Below are positions 50,538 to 58,519 of a stretch of DNA of 64,000 bases, piece after piece. Source of the stretch: JANOZM01 sp031429355 (lineage in GTDB: Bacteria; Pseudomonadota; Gammaproteobacteria; Burkholderiales; Burkholderiaceae_E); assembly GCA_031429355.1 (NCBI GenBank), contig JANOZM010000016.1, forward strand, positions 558,001-622,000. The letters run 5' to 3'. A program made the position numbers and the translations under genes. The notes under the pieces are model-generated. The model was not told the DNA's origin and did not search any database. It was given only the letters and a program-made list of their open reading frames with translations. How positions within the stretch are numbered: position 1 is the stretch's first letter; every line of letters begins with the position of its first letter.

Positions 50538-50680
50538 GTCAAGCAGTTAAGGCTGTGTCGGACTATACGGCTACACGCGATGCCTCGGTTAGGTTCGGCT
50601 CACAGAAAAAATTCTACCCTCAGAATTGGTTCACCCCGCTATCGTTCTACCTTGCGCCTTTGGAGCATTTCTTGCGCAGC

Positions 50681-50980
50681 CTTCTAGTTGAAGATGATTC
50701 CGCCTCAGCGGACGCCACAACCCGCGCTTTCAAGGGACAGGGTTGAACGTTAGACTGGTCTGCACTGTGCGAGCCGGTAGCAGCGTCGGTCAAGTAAGAC
50801 CCAATTGACCTCGTTGTGTTGGATATTGGCCTGGCCCGAATCGATGGATTCAAAACCTTACGGCGTTTGCGCCTAAGGCAGCACGACACCTGTGTCGATG
50901 CTGACTACCCGCGACGCTGTTGAAGACCGCGTCGCTGTTGAAGACCCCGTGCATGGCTTGGAAAGGGCAAAGAAGCAACC
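50681..50980 (+). pseudogene. Broken OmpR-type response regulator, receiver domain
   Basis: Pieces of a receiver domain appear in order in shifting frames. LLVEDDSASADATTRAFKGQG is the first strand with the acidic pocket, then LDWSA; DLVVLDIGLARIDGFKTLRRLR carries the phosphoacceptor Asp region; TTRDAVEDRVAVEDPVHGLERAKK corresponds to the LTARDAVEDRVxGLDxGADDY region of QseB/PmrA-like regulators. Two or more frameshifts and a stop separate them. A short duplication of the VED segment sits in the last piece. No DNA-binding domain or partner kinase follows. Confidence 0.7.
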
Positions 50981-51166
50981 ACCCTCGCCCCGATCAACAC
51001 CAACAGATAGCAATACTTTAAAGATAATTTTTCGAGCAAATAAAAATCTCACACCCTGGGTTCGGTATCGAACAGACAAGTCGATAGTCAAGTGCCTAGC
51101 ATCGCATCCTAGTTTCTAAATTGAGCCTTTTGCTTTTTAGATATTCAACCGAACCAGGAGACGCAT

Positions 51167-52327
51167 ATGAACCCACTGACCCCACCGCTTTCCAACACTG
51201 CAGTTGTCGACGAGGACCTTGCAGAGCAAGCCAAGCCCGGACACGGCATCCCGTCTCAGGATCCGGATGCGGCAGCTCAGACCCCGCTAAGACCCGATGA
51301 AGCCGCACGCGAAGCCAACTCGGTAATGGTAGGCGGAGGCGTGATGGCAGGTGTGGTCGCCGGAGCCGCTATTGGTGTCACTATTGCTGGCCCAGTGGGT
51401 GTTTTGGTTGGGGCCACTGTCGGTGCTGTTACTGGCGCAATGGGCGGAGTCGCCGTTGGGGCTTTAAGTAAAACAGAGGGTTCGAGCAGCACCATTACGG
51501 CGTCTTTAGGCAGAGCGCCCAAAGACGCTGTGCGCTTACACATCGAGGACAGTGGAGGCAATGGCCGACCTTTGGTGCTCATTCATGGCTGGCCACTGTC
51601 TGCCGAGGCTTGGGCAGCGCAGGTGCCAGTCCTAAAAGCCGCTGGCTACCGTGTTGTAGCTTACGACCGCCGAGGTTTCGGGCGCTCGGACAAGCCGGAA
51701 TCAAGTTACAGCTACGATGTACTGGCCGATGACTTGAAAAGCGTTATAGATCAATGCGGTCTGCAGGACGTGACGCTAGTGGGTTTCTCGATGGGTGGCG
51801 GTGAAGTAGCCCGCTATATCGCTCGACACGGCGAATTACGCTTGCGTAGCATCGTGTTTGCCGCAGCAGTTCCGCCCTACTTGATGAAAACAGCTGACAA
51901 CCCCGATGGGCCGCTAACGCCCGAGAAGGCGCAAGAAAAAAAGAGCGGGCTTGTGAAGGATCGAGACAGTTACTTCGATGAGTTCACGCAAGCTTTTTTC
52001 TCGGCAAATAGCGTGCTGCAAGTGACAGAGACGCAACGCAAAGAGGCGATCAAGCTTTGTCATCAATCAGCCCAATATGCAGCGTTAGCCTGCATGGACT
52101 CATTTAGCACTACGGACTTTCGCGATGACTTGAAAAAAGTAACTGTGCCCACGCTGGTTATTCACGGTGAAGCAGACGCTATAGTGCCCTTTGAAGGCTC
52201 TGGCCAGCGAACACATAGCGCAATTGCTCACAGCCAATTAGTGACTGTGAAAGATGCACCGCACGGATTAAATGTTTCCCACGCGCAGGCGTTTAACGAT
52301 GCGTTGTTGTCATTCTTTCAGGCCTAA
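51167..52327 (+). CDS. Alpha/beta hydrolase with N-terminal glycine-zipper membrane domain
   Basis: 386 residues. Residues about 50-100 form a Gly/Ala-rich hydrophobic stretch (GGGVMAGVVAGAAIGVTIAG and following) with GxxxG spacing, a glycine zipper able to insert in or associate with membranes. Residues about 115-386 are a non-heme chloroperoxidase/esterase-like alpha/beta hydrolase: oxyanion HGWPLSAEAW, YDRRGFGRSDKP, nucleophile GFSMGGGEVARY, Asp in HGEADAIVP and His in DAPHGLNVSH. All three catalytic residues are present. The substrate is unknown. A CAGGAGACGC ribosome-binding site precedes the ATG. It opens the accessory island, 55 bp before the DUF1428 gene. Confidence 0.88.
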   Translation: MNPLTPPLSNTAVVDEDLAEQAKPGHGIPSQDPDAAAQTPLRPDEAAREANSVMVGGGVMAGVVAGAAIGVTIAGPVGVLVGATVGAVTGAMGGVAVGALSKTEGSSSTITASLGRAPKDAVRLHIEDSGGNGRPLVLIHGWPLSAEAWAAQVPVLKAAGYRVVAYDRRGFGRSDKPESSYSYDVLADDLKSVIDQCGLQDVTLVGFSMGGGEVARYIARHGELRLRSIVFAAAVPPYLMKTADNPDGPLTPEKAQEKKSGLVKDRDSYFDEFTQAFFSANSVLQVTETQRKEAIKLCHQSAQYAALACMDSFSTTDFRDDLKKVTVPTLVIHGEADAIVPFEGSGQRTHSAIAHSQLVTVKDAPHGLNVSHAQAFNDALLSFFQA

Positions 52328-52381
52328 AGAACGTGCCGTAAAAAACCCAGTGTAATCAGTCATCTTACAAGGAGAAACGAC

Positions 52382-52735
52382 ATGAGTTATATCGATGGAT
52401 TTGTACTCGCCGAGCCAAGCAACAAGAAAGAAGAGTACCGAAAAATTGCGACCGAATCCGCCGCGATTTTCAAGGAACATGGCGCTATTCGCGTTGTTGA
52501 ATGTTGGGGCAACGATGTGCCCGACGGCAAGCTGACTGATTTTAAAATGGCAGTCAAGGCAGAAAATACCGAGACAGTGGTGTTCTCGTGGATCGAGTGG
52601 CCCTCAAAAGAGGCGCGCGATACGGGCAATGAAAAATTTATGAACGACCCTCGGTTCAAGCAGTTGGGCGACATGCCGTTCGATGCAAAGCGCATGATTT
52701 TCGGTGGCTTTGAAGTGCTGCTGGATGCATCATGA
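52382..52735 (+). CDS. DUF1428 family protein
   Basis: 117 residues matching the DUF1428 (YbaA-like) family along its whole length: SYIDGFVLAEPSNKKEEYRK, the segment EHGAIRVVECWGNDVPDGKLTDF, VVFSWIEWPSKEARD and MPFDAKRMIFGGFEVLLD. It has a dimeric alpha-beta barrel (ferredoxin-like) fold with no established activity. An ACAAGGAGAAACGAC ribosome-binding site precedes it. Its TGA overlaps the next ATG by 4 bp. Confidence 0.93.
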   Translation: MSYIDGFVLAEPSNKKEEYRKIATESAAIFKEHGAIRVVECWGNDVPDGKLTDFKMAVKAENTETVVFSWIEWPSKEARDTGNEKFMNDPRFKQLGDMPFDAKRMIFGGFEVLLDAS

Positions 52736-53316
52736 CCGCTACTTACACTTTCGACATCTTTTCTACGCTAGACGGTTTCGGCTCCTATGGCCCAGATGGG
52801 AACTGGGGCGGGTACTGGGGCAAGCAAGGCCCCGAACTGCTTAGCCGCCGCCTCACTTCATTCGATGCTGATCAGCGAATGGTCTTTGGCGCCACCACCT
52901 TCCGACTATTTGTGGAGATTCTTGCAACGAGCACCGAAAAATCTGACGTGCGGGATCCGTGGGTCACCCGAATGATAAACATGCCAGCCACGGTGGTGTC
53001 TTCTACTCTGAAAGGCCCGCAAGACTGGTCAGACGCAACGATCGTGAACGGCGACGCCGTGGATATCGTCGCCCGGCTCAAGAAGGAATCCAAAGTGCCG
53101 TTGCGATCACACGGGAGCATCTCGTTGAACCGGGCGTTGATGGCGGCTGGTCTTGTTGACCTAGTGCGGGTCTCGATTTTTCCGGTTATCTCTGGCAAAA
53201 CCGGTACCCATCCTATCTTCAAAGACGCTGCGGATTTTGATTTGAAGCTGATCGAAAGTCGCACGCTTGACGGCAATATTCAAGAGCTGATCTACCGGCC
53301 CACGCTGCACGTGTGA
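52732..53316 (+). CDS. Dihydrofolate reductase-like (RibD C-terminal domain) protein
   Basis: 194 residues of the RibD_C/YwjB reductase family: N-terminal FDIFSTLDGFGSYGPDGNWGGYWG, the FGATTFRLF segment, SHGSISLNRALMAAGLVDLVRV resembling the NADPH-binding GSxxLxxxLxxxGLVDE segment, and IFPVISGKTGTHPIF. These proteins are NADPH-dependent reductases of unknown substrate, not folate enzymes proper. The start overlaps the DUF1428 gene by 4 bp. Confidence 0.88.
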   Translation: MTATYTFDIFSTLDGFGSYGPDGNWGGYWGKQGPELLSRRLTSFDADQRMVFGATTFRLFVEILATSTEKSDVRDPWVTRMINMPATVVSSTLKGPQDWSDATIVNGDAVDIVARLKKESKVPLRSHGSISLNRALMAAGLVDLVRVSIFPVISGKTGTHPIFKDAADFDLKLIESRTLDGNIQELIYRPTLHV

Positions 53317-53344
53317 GGCTAGACGTTTCACATCAAAGGGTAAT

Positions 53345-53416
53345 ATGACGATCACTAAATCCCTTGTCAACTTGGCAGTTAAAGTCATCATGCCGATGCT
53401 GGGAGCAAAACGATGA
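53345..53416 (+). CDS. 23-residue small ORF coupled to the DUF4287 gene
   Basis: Encodes MTITKSLVNLAVKVIMPMLGAKR, an amphipathic basic helix. Its TGA overlaps the next ATG (ATGA, 53413-53416), as in coupled genes. An AAAGGGTAAT lies upstream of the ATG. It may be a leader peptide for coupling, a real microprotein, or the tail of a lost gene. Confidence 0.3.
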   Translation: MTITKSLVNLAVKVIMPMLGAKR

Positions 53417-53619
53417 GCAACGAAAATGTAAAAGGCCCAGCCTCCTATTTTCCTTCAATTGAGGAGACTTATGGTGAACCGGTTTCACATTGGATGGCGA
53501 TGTTAAAGCAAGCCGGTCCACTCAAGCACATGGAGCTGGTCAGCCTGCTAAAGATAAAACATAAAATGGGGCATGGGCATGCAAATGCATTGGTGGCGCA
53601 TTTTCTGTCTCAAAAGTAA
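53413..53619 (+). CDS. DUF4287 domain protein
   Basis: 68 residues with the DUF4287 signature: SYFPSIEETYGEPVSHWMAML, then LVSLLKIKHKMGHGHANALVAHFL, where the final helix carries the G-H-G-H-A-NAL motif. The family is known as a stand-alone domain or next to DUF5655; function unknown. It is full length for the single-domain form. Confidence 0.88.
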   Translation: MSNENVKGPASYFPSIEETYGEPVSHWMAMLKQAGPLKHMELVSLLKIKHKMGHGHANALVAHFLSQK

Positions 53620-53649
53620 GCGTTGGGAGCTTTATCTGTGAGCCAACGC
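53620..53649 (+). other. Hairpin after the DUF4287 gene
   Basis: GCGTTGG/CCAACGC 7-bp arms directly follow the stop codon, and a third related copy (GTTGGCGTTAC) starts at 53667. No T-run follows. I considered an integron attC site but the core spacing and RYYYAAC box do not fit. Confidence 0.35.
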
Positions 53650-53699
53650 ACAGACGAGTTACCACTGTTGGCGTTACATTTTTAACGAAGGAGTTCATC

Positions 53700-54113
53700 A
53701 TGAAAGTTCAAGCCTACATAAGCTTTGGCGGCCGCTGTGAAGAAGCGCTGGAGTTCTACAAAAAGTCCATCGGTGCTGAAGTCACTGGCCTGATGCGCTG
53801 GAAAGAATGCCCAGACGCAGGCATGAAGCCGCCGCCCGGCTGGGAAGAAAAAGTCATGAACGCGATGTTTCGCATTGGCGAAACGGACCTGATGGCTGAC
53901 GACGGTATGGGCCCAGCAACGCCAGAGTTCAAAGGCATGACGTTGGCACTGAGTGCGGCCAGCGATGCCGACTCGCGACGTGTGTTTGATGCACTGGCCA
54001 ACGGCGGCACCGTGCAAATGCCGCTGGCCAAAACATTCTGGACGTCTTCCTTCGGCATGCTGACCGACAAATTCGGCGTGCCTTGGATGGTCATGACGGA
54101 ATCAGCATCATGA
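53700..54113 (+). CDS. VOC family protein, PhnB-like
   Basis: 137 residues: KVQAYISFGGRCEEALEFYKKSIGAEVTGLMRWKE, GMKPPPGWEEKVMNAMFRIGETDLMADDG and a C-terminal KTFWTSSFGMLTDKFGVPWMVM. This is the PhnB/glyoxalase-like fold of stand-alone VOC proteins; the metal ligands are not complete, as is common in PhnB. The natural substrate is unknown. A strong AACGAAGGAG site lies before the ATG. The next gene's ATG overlaps its stop. Confidence 0.9.
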   Translation: MKVQAYISFGGRCEEALEFYKKSIGAEVTGLMRWKECPDAGMKPPPGWEEKVMNAMFRIGETDLMADDGMGPATPEFKGMTLALSAASDADSRRVFDALANGGTVQMPLAKTFWTSSFGMLTDKFGVPWMVMTESAS

Positions 54114-54619
54114 CTTCTCCGGCTGCCGCTACCTCAGTCGACGGCCGCGAGCTGACGAGCGAACTCCACATTAGGCGCGATCCCCCACGCCCCTTTCTTT
54201 GCCTTAGCGGTGTGATCCGCCGAGACAACATTCCTTCTGTCATGAACATCCTGATTGAGCGGTTTGCTTTGGCGTCAACCGGTCTTGCTGGATTAGGACC
54301 ACAAGTCGCCCTTTATCACCCGCAAGGTCGTGACCCGTTCGGACCGGATGGGGAGCCATGTTGGCTAGGGCGCGAACTAACTGCGCCGCTTGACGCACCT
54401 GCCGGACTCCTGCTTAACTGGACCCTTGGCGGGGCCATTGCGATGCTCGTTCATCATGGAGCGTATGAGCGGATGCTGGAGACGCACTTTGCGCTTCATC
54501 GGGCTGTGAAATCGGTTGGTCGGGCGCTTGTTGGTCCCAATTGGGAACGCTACGGACCAAGTAACGACCCATCAGAATTACGCACGGAAGTTTGCTACCT
54601 ACTTGCAGAGCCGACTTGA
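54110..54619 (+). CDS. Stand-alone GyrI-like effector-binding domain protein
   Basis: 169 residues from the ATG at 54110, which overlaps the preceding stop (ATGA). The pattern fits the GyrI-like/AraC effector-binding fold: an RRDPPRPFLCLSGVIRRDNIP first strand, then ALHRAVKSVGRALVGPNWERYG and the diagnostic C-terminal NDPSELRTEVCYLL. No DNA-binding domain is attached. Such proteins bind small amphipathic or cationic molecules, sometimes as detoxifying hydrolases. Confidence 0.75.
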   Translation: MTSPAAATSVDGRELTSELHIRRDPPRPFLCLSGVIRRDNIPSVMNILIERFALASTGLAGLGPQVALYHPQGRDPFGPDGEPCWLGRELTAPLDAPAGLLLNWTLGGAIAMLVHHGAYERMLETHFALHRAVKSVGRALVGPNWERYGPSNDPSELRTEVCYLLAEPT

Positions 54620-54621
54620 TC

Positions 54622-55431
54622 ATGGCGGTTGGGTCTGAAAAGAACACGAAGGCAACTTTCATCCCCGTGCTTCGTTACCGTGACGCACCCGCTGCCATCG
54701 AATGGTTGTGCCACGCATTTGGCTTTGAAAAACACTTGGTTGTGCCGAATGACGATGGCACAGTTGCTCATGCGCAGCTGAGCTTCGGCAACGGCATGAT
54801 CATGCTAGGTTCGGTGATGAAAAACGAGACTGAATTTGGCAGATTGATGCGCCAGCCTGATGAAGTTGGAGACGCTCAAACCCAATCAGCGTACGTGGTG
54901 GTGGCCGACGCCGATGCTGCTTACACACACGCCAAAGCTGGTGGTGCCAAGATCGCTATGGAGATCTGGACCGAAGACTATGGTGGTCGCGGTTTCAGCT
55001 GCTTTGATGTTGAAGGTCATCTGTGGAGCTTTGGCAGCTACGATCCGTGGTCACAGCCGAAAGATACAGTGTCGATTGCAAAGGCAGCCTACGGAGCCTA
55101 TGTATCAAAAGATCGCGCAGCCCTTGAAGCACTGATTGCCGATGACTTTCACTTTACAAGCCCGCTGGATAACCGCATTGACCGAGCGACCTATTTCGCC
55201 CGCTGTTGGCCCAACAGCAAGACCACCGAAGGCTTTGAGTTTATCCATCTTGTGCCAGATGGGGAGCGGGTGTTTGTTACCTACGAGGCACGTGGGGCGG
55301 GCGGACATCGCTTTCAAAATACAGAAATCGTCACGGTGCGAGGATTGCAGATTGTCGAAGTGGAGGTTTATTTTGGCTGGAACCTACCGCACAAAGCGGC
55401 CGTCGGCGGTTTAGTTGCAAACGCGAATTAA
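54622..55431 (+). CDS. VOC domain fused to a SnoaL-like domain
   Basis: 269 residues from the ATG at 54622, 2 bp after the previous stop. The N-terminal VOC part (about 10-140) has FIPVLRYRDAPAAIEWLCHAFGF, HAQLSFGNGMIMLGSV and DYGGRGFSCFDVEGHLWSFGSYDPW. The C-terminal about 120 residues (SIAKAAYGAYVSKDRAALEALIADDFHFTSPLDNRI) have the SnoaL/NTF2-like cone fold. Both halves bind small hydrophobic compounds in other proteins, so a two-domain binding or isomerising enzyme is plausible; the substrate is unknown. Confidence 0.85.
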   Translation: MAVGSEKNTKATFIPVLRYRDAPAAIEWLCHAFGFEKHLVVPNDDGTVAHAQLSFGNGMIMLGSVMKNETEFGRLMRQPDEVGDAQTQSAYVVVADADAAYTHAKAGGAKIAMEIWTEDYGGRGFSCFDVEGHLWSFGSYDPWSQPKDTVSIAKAAYGAYVSKDRAALEALIADDFHFTSPLDNRIDRATYFARCWPNSKTTEGFEFIHLVPDGERVFVTYEARGAGGHRFQNTEIVTVRGLQIVEVEVYFGWNLPHKAAVGGLVANAN

Positions 55432-55463
55432 CAGTTCCCCCACAACCATCGACAGGACTATCA

Positions 55464-55634
55464 ATGACCAAAAACGCAATTTGTCTGTGGTTCGACAAAG
55501 ATGCCGAGGCCGCTGCGCACTTCTTCGCCAAGACGTTTCCAGACAGTGCAGTCGCAGCCGTATTCCATGCGCTAAGCGACAATCCAAACGGTACGCTGGC
55601 GACGCCGCCATCGCGGCGCTTTCCGGCGGGATGA
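55464..55634 (+). pseudogene. Truncated PhnB-like VOC gene
   Basis: A 56-codon frame whose first about 40 residues (MTKNAICLWFDKDAEAAAHF and FAKTFPDSAV) closely match the start of the intact gene at 56776 (KNTICVWYDTDAEAAAHFYAKTFPDSSV). After the SDNPNG segment the frame runs into unrelated codons and a stop, where family members continue to about 160 residues. The bases up to 55740 hold no recognisable rest of the gene. Confidence 0.75.
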
Positions 55635-55749
55635 TCGCTTCGTGGTGCTTCCAAGGGACGTTAGCTGAGGCATGGCGAAGGAAAGGCCCAGCCCCATCGG
55701 TCGAGGCGCTGTTGTTGTCCTACTAACCCCAATTAATAAAGGAAACATC

Positions 55750-56199
55750 ATGACCATTAAGCGCATGGATAACGTCGGCATCGTGGTAGCGAACATTGAT
55801 GCCGCAATTGAATTTTTCACCGAGCTTGGCTTAGAGCTTGAAGGGCGCGCCCCAATCGAAGGAGCTTGGGCAAATGGCGTGACTGGACTGCGCGGCATGC
55901 GCGTAGAGATTGCGATGATGCGTACGCCGGATGGTCATAGTAAGCTTGAGCTGTCTCGATTTGACGCGCCGCCTGTGGTTTCCGATCACCGTAGCGCACC
56001 AGTGAACGCGCTCGGTTACCTGCGAGTCATGTTCACCGTGACCGATATCGACGACACGCTCGCGCGGCTCTACAAACGCGGGGCGGCGCTCGTCGGCGAC
56101 GTGGTTCAGTACCAAGACGCGTATCGACTTTGCTACATCCGTGGCCCAGAAGGAATTCTTATCGGGCTCGCACAAGAGCTCGGGAAAGCACCAGCGTAA
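55750..56199 (+). CDS. Glyoxalase/VOC family protein
   Basis: 149 residues from the ATG at 55750 with an AAAGGAAAC site. The VOC layout is intact: MDNVGIVVANIDAAIEFFTELGLELEGRA, MRVEIAMMRTPDGHSKLELSRF, LRVMFTVTDIDDTLARLYKRGA and LCYIRGPEGILIGLAQEL. Candidate metal ligands Glu and His (near GHSKLELS and PEGILIGLAQ) are present. Substrate unknown. Confidence 0.87.
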   Translation: MTIKRMDNVGIVVANIDAAIEFFTELGLELEGRAPIEGAWANGVTGLRGMRVEIAMMRTPDGHSKLELSRFDAPPVVSDHRSAPVNALGYLRVMFTVTDIDDTLARLYKRGAALVGDVVQYQDAYRLCYIRGPEGILIGLAQELGKAPA

Positions 56200-56225
56200 A
56201 TTTTCAATAATGAATGGAGCATTGA

Positions 56226-56624
56226 ATGACAACACCGACCAAAACATTGATCGAGCTGGAAACGAAATTCTGGCAGTCCGTGGTTGACCAAGACACAGAC
56301 GCTGCGCTGCAGCTGTTGCACGATCCGGCAATGATGGCAACTGCACATGGCGCGATGAAGTTCGACCATGCGGGCTATCGAAAAATGGCGGAGCAAGGCT
56401 ATGTCGTGACGGCTTTTGTCTTGAGCCATGTTGAGGTCGTGTTCCCAACGGAAACGACCGCTGTTTTGACATACCAGGTGCAGCAGACCGTTGCAGCGCG
56501 TGAAGGCGTTAAAAGCACTACCCGGAACATGTCGGATACCTCTACTTGGGTGCACGTGGGCAAGCGCTGGCAGTGCGTTTTGCATACCGAATCGGAGATG
56601 CAAGCGAAGCGAGCAAAACACTAA
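56226..56624 (+). CDS. SnoaL-like/DUF4440 family protein
   Basis: 132 residues of the NTF2-like superfamily: LIELETKFWQSVVDQDTDAALQLLHDPAMM, YRKMAEQGYVVTAFVLSHVEV and SDTSTWVHVGKRWQCVLHTES. The last pattern, (T/S)xWVxxxxxWxxVxHxxS, is typical of DUF4440. It could be a small-molecule isomerase or binding protein. It starts 26 bp after the VOC gene. Confidence 0.82.
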   Translation: MTTPTKTLIELETKFWQSVVDQDTDAALQLLHDPAMMATAHGAMKFDHAGYRKMAEQGYVVTAFVLSHVEVVFPTETTAVLTYQVQQTVAAREGVKSTTRNMSDTSTWVHVGKRWQCVLHTESEMQAKRAKH

Positions 56625-56775
56625 ATATGGCGGCGGCTGGATCTTCGGTGGCCTTGAAGCGCAGCCCGAACCGGATGTCCATACCTTCGGAGAACGAGAG
56701 TAGGCCGATGTAAGCGGAAACGCAGCGACATGCCGAGAATATTTGATTCATTAGTTAACTATAAGGAGATTGAAA

Positions 56776-57255
56776 ATGACCAGTAAAAACACAATTTGCG
56801 TTTGGTACGACACAGATGCCGAGGCTGCTGCGCACTTTTACGCCAAGACCTTTCCAGATAGTTCAGTCACGGCCACTCACCACGCACCCAGCGATTATCC
56901 AGGCGGAAAAAAAGGCGATGTTCTGACCGTCGAATTTATCGTTGCAGGTGTTGCCTGCGTCGGCCTGAATGGCGGCACTACTTTCAAGCATAGTGAAGCT
57001 TTTTCCTTCCAGATCGCAACAGATAACCAGGAAGAAACCGACCGCTACTGGAATGCGATTGTCGGCAATGGTGGCCAGGAAAGCCTGTGCGGTTGGTGCA
57101 GGGACCGGTGGGGCATCTCCTGGCAAATCACGCCGCGTGTGTTAACCGATGCAATGGCTGCCGGCGGCGATGAAGCCAAGCGCGCTTTTGCTGCCATGAT
57201 GAACATGACAAAAATCGATGTCGCTGCAATTGAAGCGGCAACGCGTGCGCAATGA
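56776..57255 (+). CDS. VOC family protein, PhnB/3-demethylubiquinone methyltransferase-like
   Basis: 159 residues from the ATG at 56776, with an AAGGAG 7 nt upstream. Family motifs are KNTICVWYDTDAEAAAHFYAKTFP, VLTVEFIVAGVACVGLNGG, FSFQIATDNQEETDRYWNAIVGNGG and GWCRDRWGISWQITPRVL. This is the PhnB-like subgroup often mis-annotated as 3-demethylubiquinone-9 methyltransferase; no SAM-binding site is present. It is the intact relative of the truncated gene at 55464. Its stop overlaps the following GFA remnant's ATG. Confidence 0.9.
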   Translation: MTSKNTICVWYDTDAEAAAHFYAKTFPDSSVTATHHAPSDYPGGKKGDVLTVEFIVAGVACVGLNGGTTFKHSEAFSFQIATDNQEETDRYWNAIVGNGGQESLCGWCRDRWGISWQITPRVLTDAMAAGGDEAKRAFAAMMNMTKIDVAAIEAATRAQ

Positions 57256-57580
57256 TTTCAGGCAGCTGCCATTGCAGGCAAATCACTTTTCAGATCAACG
57301 GCGATATGCCTGCAACGCTGACCCGCTGCACTTGTTCGTTTTGCTCAAAGCTCGGCCGGTTCTGGGCGTACTTCAAACCCGATCAATTCCACGTGATGAG
57401 CCATGTAAACGCCACGCGGTCTACCGATGGAACACCAAACTGGCGGATCCAGATGGTAGCTGGGACCAAACTACGCGCCGCATTAGCGTCAATGCGCGGT
57501 TGTTTCACGATTTTGATGGCGCCGTAGGCTCGAGCTGCTTTAACTCCAGCATCGGTCTTTGCCGCGCGCGCCGTGGGGCA
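57252..57580 (+). pseudogene. Frameshifted and deleted GFA/CENP-V-type gene
   Basis: The first frame (from the ATG at 57252) begins SGSCHCRQITFQI and RCTCSFCSKLGRFWAYFKPDQF, the N-terminal zinc-binding half of GFA (glutathione-dependent formaldehyde-activating) family proteins. Near 57420 the family similarity jumps to another frame (VYRWNTK, then DGSWDQTTRRISVNARLFHDFD). The HHFCxxCGC segment that should lie between them is missing. The gene is therefore broken by at least one frameshift and a deletion that removes two or three zinc ligands. Confidence 0.75.
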
Positions 57581-57767
57581 AGCCGCTGGAATGGCTCACG
57601 TGCCTGACCATGCGCAACACGCCGCAAGTTACGCCTTGAAGGCAGTGCTTGCAGGGTGGGGCCGGATGGCTGATGATCATTAGCGGCTTTGTCCGACATA
57701 CGTGCAATAGATGCCAATTCAAGATAGAAGGACATTGTTAGTTTTCAAGAAACTCAAGGAGCAACTC

Positions 57768-57965
57768 ATGAGCAAAACGCAAAACACACGCGACGAACAG
57801 GAACCGCATACAGGCAAGGTGGCCAATGACCACAACAAACTTGGCGAGCAACCCCTGACACAGAAAAATGAAGGGAAACGCACAGTGAAAAGTCGCACCG
57901 ACCGCGAAGCCCACCTAGGAAGTAGTAACCAGACCCAGTCAAGGCGAGGAAATACTGGACGCTAG
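57768..57965 (+). CDS. Small hydrophilic protein of unknown function
   Basis: 65 residues from the ATG at 57768, preceded by AAGGAGCAACTC. It is almost entirely polar and charged (SKTQNTRDEQEPHTGKVAND, RTVKSRTDREAHLGSSNQTQ), lacks Cys, Trp and long hydrophobics, and is probably disordered. No family recognised. The good ribosome-binding site is the main reason to accept it. Confidence 0.45.
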   Translation: MSKTQNTRDEQEPHTGKVANDHNKLGEQPLTQKNEGKRTVKSRTDREAHLGSSNQTQSRRGNTGR

Positions 57966-58064
57966 CTTGGTTTGTGCATTGGGGTTTTCAGTCGCACGGA
58001 ACAAGGTTAGCGATATTTGCGCTGAGAACCCGAAAACATAAATCCTATTTGCCCGACGACCGTC

Positions 58065-58511
58065 ATGAGCACTAACCGAATGGCCCGCTTTGAGATATTC
58101 ATTGGTACTTGGAACACGAGCGGCGAAGTGCTGGAGACGGCCAGTGCGCCTGCCGCAAAGTTGTCGGCTACAGATACCTATCGGTGGCTTTCTGGGGGGC
58201 ATTTCATCGCCCATGAAGCAGACGCCCGATTTGGTGACGATGTAACCCGATCTATGGAAGTAATCGGCTATGACCATGTAGGCAAGAAATACCTTGCCCA
58301 CTCATATGACGATCAAGGGGTATCGGAAGTTTTTGAGGTTGCGTTGAAAGGATTGCGCTGGCGCATTAAAGGCGACACCGCACGTTTCAGCGGCAAGTTT
58401 GACCCAAGACAGCTTAAATTGACTGGCTTATGGGAACTCAAAGACAAGAAAGTGGGCTGGCAGCCTTGGATAAAGCTAACGCTGGTGCGGGGGTATCAGC
58501 AAACAATTTAG
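58065..58511 (+). CDS. DUF1579-like protein
   Basis: 148 residues. The pattern matches DUF1579 and related nitrobindin-like barrels: FEIFIGTWNTSGEVLETAS, YRWLSGGHFIAHEADA, MEVIGYDHVGKKYLAHSYDDQGV and GDTARFSGKFDPRQLKLTGLWEL. Function is unknown. It lies 8 bp before a small membrane-protein gene. Confidence 0.8.
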   Translation: MSTNRMARFEIFIGTWNTSGEVLETASAPAAKLSATDTYRWLSGGHFIAHEADARFGDDVTRSMEVIGYDHVGKKYLAHSYDDQGVSEVFEVALKGLRWRIKGDTARFSGKFDPRQLKLTGLWELKDKKVGWQPWIKLTLVRGYQQTI

Positions 58512-58519
58512 AGGTGATC

